Shown here piece after piece: positions 12,831 through 23,089 of a stretch of 64,000 nucleotides of DNA; the first letter of the stretch is position 1, and each line of letters starts with the position of its first letter. Below the pieces are notes generated by a model. It saw only the letters and a list, made by a program, of their open reading frames with translations, did not search any database and was not told the DNA's origin. Source of the stretch: Lathyrus oleraceus (Eukaryota; Streptophyta; Magnoliopsida; Fabales; Fabaceae); assembly GCF_024323335.1 (NCBI RefSeq), contig NC_066585.1, positions 339,947,346 through 340,011,345 on the forward strand. The letters are read 5' to 3'. A program made the translations under genes and the position numbers.

Positions 12831-14200
12831 CATTTTGAAGTGATGGTTGTTGTTTATGTTTTAAATTATTGTGTTTGTTTGAATTTCTTTTGTTTAATAA
12901 ATTTTTTGTTGTTGAGGGTCAAACCTTCTAGATTGGTTGCTCCTCAAAGAAGTATCCAATGAAGGTGCATCCGAGCTTGGATGGCGATGATAAAATTAAA
13001 CAAGCGAATAATGCTAAGGTACATGGTTACCTCCGGTTAGAATTTTAGAATGCATTAAGAACTTTACTCTTTTCGTAATTGAATATTGTTCTTTTTGCAA
13101 CATAATTGAACGAATGATTCACCTAGGGCTTAAAACCACAAATTGTGAGGAAACCTCCATTGTACACTAAAATGCTGGATTCTAATAAACTGTGTTGATT
13201 CACTTGATTCATGCTTTGTGTTTTATTATTGTGATTTTGTGGAAGCAATTAGAAATGATCAAGGCGCTTGTTTTCTTTCGAGCACAACCAGTTCCAAATA
13301 CAACTTACCCGTGAGCAGAGAGTATTCGTGAATCCCTTTGAGCTTAAACAGTTGAATCTCAGCTTGAAATAAGGCGAGACGTCAAAATCTTTTTTCTTGA
13401 AACCCTGAAATTTTTGATAATTGTTCTTTTGCCGTAAAAAGTCAAGAGCATTCACTTGGGGTGAGTAAAAGATAAGTTGGGGAGAACGAAAATGAGAATC
13501 GATAGGTGCCACAACTCTTGAATAACCGAGCAAGCATTGAAAAACAAATTAGAAAAGAGAAACATCTGTTTTGTGAATACGATGTGAAAAAAAAATGAAA
13601 ATGAATGCTTGCTTGGAAGAAAAATAGTGAAAAACAAAATTGAGTTGTGAAATAAGAGTTGTGAAGGTTTCAAATGAGAAACAAGTGGAACGAAGTTGAG
13701 ATATGTGAATAGCTTGTACAATGAATGTCTCTTTTGCGTCGGCAAGTTCGTTTTCAATGGCTTTAGATATGACCCTTGTTTGTAAACCTGACCAAGCTAC
13801 AACCGGAAAAGACCTTAGTGATCTTCGTGCTTCTGCATTTTCATTTATAATTGTTAGACATTGTATGAATTGAATTGACTTTTGCATTGTTTGTTGGAGA
13901 GTGAAATTGTCCCCGCGGTTGCAAACGCGTAATTTCTTCAATCCTTATTCGAAGAGGAGAGATAGGGTGATTCATTCAGGATAACATTGTTGTGGATTGA
14001 TACATGTTTTGCATTGCTATAAGGCTTTAGTTCTTGTGTATTGTGTTATTCTAACCATTGGGAACTTGTGTCTTGTTGATTCTCTTGTGTTTGAGCCATT
14101 TTATCCGATTTCGGAGAAATCTTTTTCTTTAAGCAAATCCTCTTGTCCTTCAAGAGGCATACTTTGCTTGAGGGCAAGCAAGAATCTAGTTGGGGAGAGT

Positions 14201-15660
14201 TGTTAGATGCCCAAGTTTGCTTATTTGAGCTATCAAATGTGGGCATCTTTCACTCCTTTTTGTCGAAAAAGTGTTTGAAACCGCCCTTGCTTTTGTTGAT
14301 TTGCAATACTATGTGAAATGATCTTGGTACCTTTAATTTATGTGTTATTGTGCAGGAATTAAGCATGAAAGAGTAGAAAACTAAGGTACAAGAAAGATGG
14401 CAAAGGAACCAAGAAAGAAAGCAAACATAAGCAAGCTCGCTAGGCGAGTGAGGTAGCGAAGTATTCGCTAGGCGAGCACGCAGCGAGATGCCAACGAACA
14501 CTCTCAGACTTGGACAGAACCAAAAAGATCAAAACTCGCTGTGGCGAGGGAAGTAGCGAAGTATTCGCTAGGCGAGCATCCAGCGAGCAAGTAGCGAACA
14601 CTTCCAGTAGCAAAAACATCAGGACTCGCTGGAGCGAATGAGAGAAGCGAGGGCTTCGCCTAGCGAAGGATTGTTCGCCTAGCGAACAGATGCAAACTTG
14701 TCTTGGATGATTCCTCTGGACGCAAGCTCTTCTGGTGACTTATTTTGGGGCTCGCTAGGCGAACCATTCTGCTCGCCTAGCGAGCATGACAGCTCAACAA
14801 CCATTTCTATAAGTAATATGGGCTACTTTTTGGAACAAATCCTTTTTATCATCTTTTTACTTGTTTTTTGCTAGGAGGTGATTTTTGTGCCCTAAAAACC
14901 CCATTTCTCATTCTTCTTCTTCTCTTGACAATATTTTACAAAAAGAAGGTGGATTCCCATCCAATCTCGATTCTTCGACTCGGATGTTGATCAACCTTTT
15001 TCCGAAACTTGTTGTTCAAGCTACCATGAAAATGAGTAGCTAAGTCTTTCATTTTGTCAAGGTTAGATGTAGATGATCATAAGCTTTGTATGTATATGGG
15101 TTGATCTTCATTTGTAAAGTCTTTGATGATGAATGTATGGTGAAACCTTGTTTTATTGATAACTCTTTGTGTTGTTTTATTATTGAAAGATGTTTTCCAA
15201 CTCTTGACCTAGGTTTTCATCCATCCTTGTTCTTTAGCTAGAGATAGTTTTGAATGAGTTTGTTCACTAAAAAGTTAAACCTAAAAGTTGTCATTTTGAT
15301 AGATTGTGTGAGAAATCAACAATGGATGAAAATGGGAAAAACCCACAATGTGTGTTAGAAATAAACACATTGGGAGGATTTTGTGAATGTGTTTATTATC
15401 TAATGGAGTTTATGAGTTTTGTTTGATTGAACATATGCATGCAAAGTGATCGTCGAACCCTAACTTTGACAATCTTTCTCAAATCGTAAAACCAAAATTT
15501 TTACCGCAATTTCTTACTTTTTATGCAAGCTATCGTAACCGAAAACTAAAACCCCCTTGTTACTATAAGTTAAGAACTTAACAACTGTCGAACGACGGTA
15601 ATATCACATAATCCCTGTGGAGACGATAACAAATCCCGATACTCTATCCCTGTTCTAATA
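14201..15660 (+). repeat. Array LTR 3
   Basis: This 1460-bp LTR ends TCTAATA. Its first half is almost the same as that of LTR 1, for example the shared AACACTCTCAG in the palindrome cluster. Confidence 0.85.
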
Positions 15661-16085
15661 TGGACAAGTACTGTAAGCCGAAGAACTTTCGAGGTAGTAC
15701 ATTTGCTGATGATACCGGGGCTGCTGATGGTCCTGGTGCTTTTTCTCAGGGGTTTGATCCTTTCCAGCAAGCTGTTTGCAATTACAAATGGGATTGGATG
15801 GCGGCGACTCAGCGTGCCATGATTGATATACATGACTCTATGCACGTATTACAGTTGCAGGTACGTGACCCTTCTGGAGAGCATCCTATGATGACGCGTG
15901 AGAAGTTCCTGCAACATGCTAGCTGGCCTGAGGACATGCCTGTTTTCGGAGAGGGGGCGGGTGCTGGTGCTTCTGGTGCTGATGGTTCTGGTGGCGCTGA
16001 TGATGTTGATGATGATGATGATGATGATGATGATTCCGGTTCTGAGGCCGGTAGTGAAGAGGGTTCTGAGTCCTATGAGGACTAA
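15660..16085 (+). CDS. Acidic 141-residue ORF starting at LTR end, copy c
   Basis: This is the only copy of the truncated 3' ORF with no internal stop. Its ATG overlaps the last base of LTR 3 (15660-15662), so the LTR end supplies the start codon. The protein has an aromatic middle (FDPFQQAVCNYKWDW), a short helical region (MIDIHDSMHVLQLQ) and a tail of nine Asp in a row followed by Gly, Ser and Glu. No signal peptide or membrane segment is seen. It is probably the C-terminus of an Athila-type 3' ORF, so translation from this ATG would be an accident of the deletion. The LTR upstream could drive transcription, but there is no evidence of function. Confidence 0.45.
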   Translation: MDKYCKPKNFRGSTFADDTGAADGPGAFSQGFDPFQQAVCNYKWDWMAATQRAMIDIHDSMHVLQLQVRDPSGEHPMMTREKFLQHASWPEDMPVFGEGAGAGASGADGSGGADDVDDDDDDDDDSGSEAGSEEGSESYED

Positions 16086-17558
16086 GTTTTTTTTTATGTT
16101 ATGTTTTATTTTCTTGTATTTTCAAATATTTGGTATTTTGGTTATGTACTTTTTGGGGTGTTTTGTCCCCACGCACATTTTAACATTTTGAAGTGATGGT
16201 TATTGTTTATGTTTTAAATTATTGTGTTTGGTTTGAATTTCTTTTGTTTAATAAATTTTTGGTTGTTAAGGGTCAAACCTTCTAGATTGGTTGCTCCTCA
16301 AAGAAGTATCCAATGAAGGTGCATCCGAGCTTGGATGGCGATGATAAAATTAAACAAGCGAATAATGCTAAGGTACATGGTTACCTCCGTTAGAATTTTA
16401 GAATGCATTAAGAACTTTACTCTTTTCGTAATTGAATATTGTTCTTTTTGCAACATAATTGAACGAATGATTCACCTAGGGCTTAGAACCACAAATTGTG
16501 AGGAAACCTCCATTGTACACTAAAATGCTGGATTCTAATAAACTGTGTAGATTCATTTGATTCATGCTTTGTCTTTTATTATTGTTAATTTGTGGAAGCA
16601 ATTAGAAATGATCAAGGTGCTTGTTTTCTTTCGAGCACAACCAGTTCCAAATACAAATTACCCGTGAGAAGAGAGTATTCGTGAACCCCTTTGAGCTTAA
16701 ACAATTGAATCTCAGCATGAAATAAGGCGAGACGTCAAAATCTTTTTTCTTGAAACCCTGAAATTTTTTATAATTGTTCTTTTGCCGTAAAAAGTCAAGA
16801 GCATTCACTTGGGGTGAGTAAAAGATAAGTTGGGGAGAACGAAAATGAGAATCGGTAGGTGCCACAACTCTTGAATAATCGAGCAAGCATTGAAAAAAAA
16901 ATTAGAAAAGAGAAACATCTATTTTGTGAATACGATGTGAAAAAATAAATAAATGAAAATGAATGCTTGCTTGGAAGAAAAATAGTGAAAAACAAAATTG
17001 AGTTGTGAAATAAGAGTTGTGAAGGTTTCAAATGAGAAACAAGTGGAACGAAGTTGAGATGTGTGAATAGCTTGTACAGTGAATGTCTCTTTTGCGTCAG
17101 CAAGTTCGTTTTCAATGGCTTTAGATATGACCCTTATTTGTAAACCTGACCAAGCTACAACCGGAAAAGACCTTAGTGATCTTCGTGTTTCCGCATTTTC
17201 ATTTATAATTGTTAGACATTGTATGAATTGAATTGACTTTTGATTTGTTTGTTGGAGAGTGAAATTGTCCCCGCGGTTGCAAACGCGTAATTTCTTCAAT
17301 CCTTATTCGAAGAAGAGAGATAGGGTGATTCATTCAGGATAACATTTTTGTGGATTGATACATGTTTTGCATTGCTATAAGGCTTTAGTTCTTGTGTATT
17401 GTGTTATTCTAACCATTGGGAACTTGTGTCTGGTTGATTCTCTTGTGTTTGAGCCATTTTATCCGATTTCGGAGAAATCTTTTTCTTTAAGCAAATCCTC
17501 TTGTCCTTCAATAGGCATACTTTGCTTGAGGGCAAGCAAGAATCTAGTTGGGGAGAGT

Positions 17559-19019
17559 TATTAGATGCCCAAGTTTGCTTATTTGAGCTATCAAATGTGG
17601 GCATCTTTCACTCCTTTTTGTCGAAAAAGTGTTCGAAACCGCCCTTGCTTTTGTTGATTTGCAGTACTATGTGAAATGATCTTGGTACCTTTAATTTGTG
17701 TGTTATTGTGCAGGAATTAAGCATGAAAGAATAGAAAACTAAGGCACAAGAAAGATGGCAAAGGAACCAAGAAAGAAAGCAAACATAAGCAAGCTCGCTA
17801 GGCGAGTGAGGTAGCGAAGTATTCGCTAGGCGAGCACGCAGCGAGATGCCAACGAACACTCCCAGACTTGGACAGAACCAAAAAGATCAAAACTCGCTGT
17901 GGCGAGGGAAGTAGCGAAGTATTCGCTAGGCGAGCATCCAGCGAGCAAGTAGCGAACACTTCCAGTAGCAAAAACATCAAGACTCGCTGGAGCGAATGAG
18001 AGAAGCGAGGTCTTCGCCTAGCGAAGGATTGTTCGCCTAGCGAACAGATGCAAACTTGTCTGGGATGATTCCTCTAGACGCAGGCTCTTCTGGTGACTTA
18101 TTTAGGGGCTCGCTAGGCGAACCATTCTGCTCGCCTAGCGAGCATGACAGCTCAGCAATCATTTCTATAAGTAATATGGGCTACTTTTTGGAACAGATCC
18201 TTTTTATCATCCTTTTACTTGTTTTTTGCTAGGAGGTGATTTTTGTGCCCTAAAAACCCCATTTATCATTCTTCTTCTTCTCTTGACTATATTTTACAAA
18301 AAGAAGGTGGATTACCATCCAATCTCGATTCTTCGACTCGGATGTTGATCAACCTTCTTCCAAAACTTGTTGTTCAAGCTACCATGAAAATGAGTAGCTA
18401 AGTCTTTCATTTTGTCAAGGTTAGATGTAGATGATCATAAGCTTTGTATGTATATGGGTTGATCTTCATTTGTAAACTCTTTGATGATGAATGTATGGTG
18501 AAAACCTTGTTTTATTGATAACTCTTTGTGTTAGTTTATTATTGAAAGGTGTTTTTCAACTCTTGACCTAGGTTTTCATCCATCCTTGTTCTTTAGCTAG
18601 AGATAGTTTTGAATGAGTTTGTTCACTAAAAAGTTAAACCTAAAAGTTGTCATTTTGATAGATTGTGTGAGAAATCAACAATGGATCAAAATGGGAAAAA
18701 CCCACAATATGTGTTCGAAATAAACACATTGGGAGGATTTTGTGAATGTGTTTATCATCTAATGGAGTTTATGAGATTTGTTTGATTGAACATATGCATG
18801 CAAAGTGATCGTCGAACCCTAACTTTGACAATCTTTCTCAAATCGTAAAACCAAAACTTTTACCGCAATTTCTTACTTTTTATGCAAGCTACCGTAACCG
18901 AAAACTAAAACCCCCTTGTTACTATAAGTTAAGAACTTAACAACTGTCGAACGACGGCAATATCACATAATCCCTGTGGAGACGATAACAAATCCCGATA
19001 CTCTATCCTTGTTCTAACA
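17559..19019 (+). repeat. Array LTR 4
   Basis: This 1461-bp LTR has its 5' TG mutated to TA (17559-17560) and keeps the proper TCTAACA end. The adjoining bases ATTAC (19020-19024) are the expected target-site copy; its partner would lie outside the window. Confidence 0.85.
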
Positions 19020-19775
19020 ATTACCAATGTAGGTGCCTCCAATGGTTACCGGTAAAACGACTCGGCCCGGATCGGATTCCTTCCTTGGGAGAGTTTTTTG
19101 GATTATGGCACTACAACGTGCATCAAGCAAGATTGTCTCGTCTTCCACATGTCTCCTTTTCTTTGTGAGAATATCCTTCATGAACTTTGCATACCGTGGC
19201 ATTTGCTCTAATGCGTTGGCAAATGGAATATTTATTTGAAGTTGTTTGAATATGTCCATAAACCGTGCATAGTGTCTAGCATTATCCTTCTTTGATGGTG
19301 CGTGCGGATAGGGTAGATGTTGAACTGGAATGACACTCACTCCTTTGTCTCTTTTTTTTCTTCTTTCTCGACTCAACTTCCTTCTTCATTTCCACTTCAC
19401 ACTGCTATTCTGCTATCAATTGTTGGTTCTTCTTTTTTCGCAGCGTGACGGGAGATCGCGACGCGAACTGAACAGTTTTTGCCACTTTCTCCTTTTCACA
19501 ATCCACATCCTCATTTTCATATACAACATCCATCTCATTCTCTATTGTAATCTCCTCACTTTTTCCACTTGTCAACTCTTTACCTCTTCTAGTAAAAATT
19601 GCTTTACAATGCTCCTTTGGGTTAGTTTGAGTGTTAGCGGAGAAGGAAGATCCCGCAGTTTATTCCGACAATTGTTTCGCAAGTTGGCCTACTTGGTTTT
19701 TCAAATTCTTGATTGCTGCCTCATTACTCTTTTGGTTAGCCATGGAGGCTTGCATGAATTGTTGGAGAGTGTCTT
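19020..19775 (-). pseudogene. Athila-like gag-protease linker and protease start, truncated
   Basis: Minus-strand remnant downstream of gag. The frame at 19376-19020 encodes a charged linker (PYPHAPSKKDNARHYARFMD) and the start of a retropepsin (VVLPVTIGGTYIGN). It is cut at 19020, just before the expected Asp-Leu-Gly-Ala catalytic motif, by the array insertion. Between 19776 and 19377 the frame is broken by stops and shifts. At 19456-19470 there is a GC-rich motif (TCGCGACGCGAACTG) that recurs in the LTR of the same element. Confidence 0.65.
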
Positions 19776-21005
19776 CTAGCTTTGAATTTCCTCCTTGCGA
19801 TTGTTGTTCTTGAGAATTTGGGTGTTGATAAGGACTTTGCTGCTAAAATTTTGGTTGTTGAACCTTGATGGTTGATAACCTTGATTGTTCCTTTGATATG
19901 AGTTGTTGTTGGGTGGAGGTTGCCTTTGATATCCCTGATTTTGGTTGTTCACATAACTCACTTCTTCCAATTAAGGATAATAACCGGTTGGATGATCTCC
20001 TTGACATAGTTCACAACATGCTACTTGATGTCTATCTTGGGATACTTGAATTTCCTTCAATTGTTGTGGAAGTTTGGACATTTGTTGAGTGAGCAACTCC
20101 ACTTGTTGAGAAAGTAACTTGTTTCGGGCAAGAATAGCATCATTGGTATTTAATTCAAGAACTCCCGGTTTCCTTTGTGAAGGACTACGGTCATGTTGAC
20201 TTTGACGATCATTGAGTGTCATCCGGTCAATAATGACTTTTGCTTCTTCCGCATTCTTTGACATAAGAGAACCACCCGCGGTAGCATCCAAAAGTGTTAT
20301 GTGAGTTGATTGGAGCCCATTTAGAAAAATGTGGATTTGAGTGAGTTCATCAAAACCATGGCCTTTGCATTTTCTCAACATTGACTTGAATCTTTCCCAA
20401 GCCTCATTTAGAGACTCGTTGCTTCCTTGAGTGAATACCACAATAGCCGTTTTGGCTTCCATGAATCGGGATTGAGGAAAATATCTTTCTAAAAACTTCT
20501 CTTCTAACAAATTCCAATCCGTCATCACTCTTGGTGCTTGATCAAGGTACCACTCTTTTGCCTTTCCCACTAAGGAGTGTGGGAACATCCTCTTGAATAA
20601 TGCTTCTTCACCCGTTTCGTCAATTCCCGTAGAACCCACAATCTCATAGAATTTGATGAGATGGGTATACGGATCTTCATGGTCCATTCCGGTGAATGGA
20701 TTTGCATAAAGGAGTTGGAGGATTTCGGTCTTCATCTCCGTATTCCTTCCACCGCGAGCAAATTGAGCATTCCTTCTTGGACTATTAGTGGACATTTCAG
20801 TAGGAGTTTCATCCGCCATGTTTCCTTGAAAAGTCTCTACAACCACTTCTTCGATTTGAACAAGTGAAGAAGTAGATGCTTCCCCTCTCCGGTTCCTCTC
20901 TTCGGCTAGTTTCATTCTTCTTCGTGTTTTGCTATTGAGCTTTCAAAGTGTTCTTTCAATTTCGGGATCGAGTTGAAATTGCTCCTCGGTAGCTTTTCCT
21001 CGCAT
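19776..21005 (-). pseudogene. Athila-like gag, broken
   Basis: Structural protein (capsid/nucleocapsid precursor) of a Ty3/gypsy element. The likely start is the ATG at 21005-21003. An in-frame TGA at 20945-20943 follows after 20 codons, then a long frame from 20915 to 19971, a TAA at 19973-19971, and the same frame continues to 19776. The retrotransposon gag domain covers about residues 50-230 of the long part (motifs LVGKAKEWYLDQ and WERFKSMLRKCKGHG). A single zinc-knuckle-like stretch CELCQGDHPTGYYP follows, with Tyr where Cys is usual. The C-terminal part is Gln/Asn-rich. It lies 3' of a tRNA-Asp primer site and LTR in the same orientation. It is not functional as it stands. Confidence 0.75.
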
Positions 21006-21112
21006 GCACTAGAATCTACAAAACTAACAAACCAAGTGAAACGCAAGAGTGATAGTAAGTACAAAACTTAGAACAATGAATTATTGCAATGCTTGTAATA
21101 TCGAACACCAAT

Positions 21113-21130
21113 CCCCGGCAACAACGCCAA
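21113..21130 (-). other. Primer binding site, tRNA-Asp type
   Basis: The minus strand reads TTGGCGTTGTTGCCGGGG, which matches the usual Athila-type primer site with one variation. It lies 2 bases inside the LTR end. Confidence 0.85.
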
Positions 21131-21132
21131 TT

Positions 21133-22754
21133 TGTTGAAAAGTATATTTTCGGAAAATATTTTAATATCGTATCTGTAACGCCCCATACTACTTTCAGGA
21201 TTATCGACTGACCCCACAAACCAACACGGGTCTTTTCAGCATGTTTTATCCTCACTCACACGCTTCCTGGGAAACTTCCCAGGAGGTCACCCATCCAAAT
21301 ACTACTCCAAGTCGAGCACGCTTAACTATGGAGTTCTTATCTGTTAGGATACCGAAAAGAAGATGCATCTTGTTGGTATAGGTAGTACCAATTAATCCTT
21401 ATAAGCCTTCATTCAACCATGCAGTTCCATACCTGCATAGCCTCAGGATCCCTCTCATTCCGATGTGAATTCGGGTTTTCCCCTATAAGCTGCTAGGAGT
21501 GTCTCATTGTCATGTCTCATGCATCGACAACCACTCCTATCGCCCTCGGATGTTACATGTAACCACTCTTCGGCCTCTCCGACCTCGGGTGTTACAGTAT
21601 CCACAGAGATTGGTTGTTATTACCTCCGTTCTATAATCCAAATTGTTATAAGTTCAAAATGTAACCAAGTTGTTTTGTTTAAAAAGTATTTTTTGAGTAA
21701 AATGTCACTAAAACAATAGAATAGTGTTAATCAAATGTAAAAGGCTTGGCAAGATTGGAGTTCACTATTCAAATTGCTTATGACAACTATATAGACTTAA
21801 GATTATTGATGATGTTCAAGTATCCTCTTAATATCATTTATGTCTAAATGATATTGTGATAATCACTATATTAATCTTTAGACGATTTCTCCACCTAACT
21901 ATCAATATAGCAATCTTTAATGGTTGATACAAAAGAAGAGTAGTGAATAGATCTATTTCTACAACTTATTCACTACTTGAAAATATATTTTATGTCAAGA
22001 CTTAAATAATCTCTTTCAACAACGACTCAACTCTAATATTCAACTTAGGGCAAAAATATCATTCAATACATCAATAACCTTTTATCATATATAAGAGTCA
22101 AATGAAATATATAAACAAATAGGAATAGCTACTACCTCCAATCTTGACAAAATGGGGTTAAGCTCCTCATCATCATTTTGGACAGCAAAATGCAATGGTA
22201 GAATAAACTCTATTTTTCTCTTACAATGTGTGAAACTAGGAAGGAATGAATGACTATTTTCCATTCTGTTTTCTTTAAGAGTTGAACCTTTCCTAAAATG
22301 TTCATTTTCATCTAAAACTGAAAAGCACCCTAAAATAGATACAAAACTGTCACAATACAGTTGGCTTAAAAACAGAACACTTGGCCCAAACAAACAGCTT
22401 GCTGGTTTCGCAAGGTTCGCGGCGCCATCCCTGGTCGCGGCGCGAACTGAAGCTAATTCAGCTTCCTTGCCTTGCAAACTTCATGCAATAATTCTCCCAA
22501 GTGTTAATCTTCCAAATTATGCCTCCAAATTGCATTCAACACTTCTTCCAAATTATGCTTATGTACTTCGAAGCTCTCTTGTCCAAAAACTCTACAAAAC
22601 TAACAAATACGTGAAATAACTACTCAAAACAACATCAATTAAACTTAATTGCATTTATACAAAATTGTGAGAATAAAAGTGTGTAATTACATCAAAAATT
22701 GGTAAAAGGGACCAATAAAATTATATGAAAAGTAGTACTAATTGGTCCCTAACA
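21133..22754 (-). mobile_element. 5' LTR of Athila-like element, interrupted
   Basis: Minus-strand LTR that starts TGTTAGGGACC at 22754 and ends CAACA at 21133. It is about 1195 bp long without the 427 bp added by the nested solo LTR and its target copy. A GC-rich motif with inverted arms GTTCGCG (22416-22422) and CGCGAAC (22442-22448) lies in its first third. The right target-site copy would be CATCT at 22755-22759. Confidence 0.8.
21175..21596 (-). mobile_element. Cassandra-type solo LTR with 5S rRNA-like core
   Basis: Minus-strand unit starting TGTAACACCCG and ending GGGGCGTTACA, flanked by 5-bp duplications GTATC (21170-21174 and 21597-21601). Minus-strand bases from about 21335 to 21274 follow plant 5S rRNA, with the pol III internal control region (AGTTAAGCGTGCTCGACT, then AGTAGTATTTGGATGGGTGACC split here by reading). 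This is the hallmark of the non-autonomous Cassandra TRIM family. No initiator-tRNA primer site or second LTR is present, so it is a solo LTR. The first 39 bp are duplicated in diverged form (21596-21558 and about 21557-21520), which may explain the length of 422 bp. Confidence 0.85.
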
Positions 22755-23089
22755 CATCTCTATAAGGTAACTTATTCATGTTACATGGGATCTATGTGCT
22801 TTGATTATTTTACGTCTTTTTGATAATGATAAAGGAGGATAAGTATACTCTCAGGGGGAGCAAGGTATACTCTCTACTTAACTGATGGGGAGTTTAATCA
22901 CTCCAAAATACTTGTATCTATTTGTGTTACCACCTCCACTGAGTGATACATTGGCATCATCAAAAAGGGGGAGAATATGGTTTAGAATGCTTATGCCTTT
23001 TGTGTCACAAATTTAGCGCTATGCTAAGCAATCGTAATTGGACTTATGTAGAAGTCACAACTATTTGAGACCGGGCAATAGACTTTTGG
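22755..23089 (+). mobile_element. Copia 3' end relic with polypurine tract
   Basis: Non-coding remnant with purine-rich stretches (CAGGGGGAGCAAGG near 22852) and AAAAAGGGGGAGAA at 22962-22975, which looks like the 3' polypurine tract of a copia element. No reading frame is supported. Confidence 0.45.

Larger units (their letters stand above)
6907..19019 (+). mobile_element. Four-LTR tandem array of truncated Athila-like units
   Basis: The array has a 3.36 kb period and reads LTR-internal-LTR-internal-LTR-internal-LTR, preceded on the left by about 580 bp of an internal region cut by the Ogre element. The LTRs are at 7486-8945, 10841-12300, 14201-15660 and 17559-19019. The internal pieces are at 8946-10840, 12301-14200 and 15661-17558. 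Each internal piece starts with the same truncated 3' open reading frame joined directly to the LTR end, then a 3' untranslated region and the polypurine tract TTGGGGAGAG. No gag or pol is present. The last LTR ends at TCTAACA and joins the minus-strand protease fragment of another element at 19020. The lineage is inferred from the LTR end (ATCCCTGTGGAGACGAT) and the acidic 3' reading frame. No target duplication can be seen, because the left end is outside the window. Confidence 0.8.

Noticed and set aside
6907..19019. CRISPR-like array or classical satellite
   Set aside because: The repeats are 3.36 kb with LTR boundaries; there are no short repeats with unique spacers.
19330..19779. 149-codon hydrophobic plus-strand frame
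   Set aside because: It is the antisense of the gag-protease linker of the Athila-like element.
21274..21335. Functional 5S rRNA gene
   Set aside because: Only the internal part is 5S-like, it is bounded by retroelement LTR ends and target copies, and the ends of a real 5S gene are absent.
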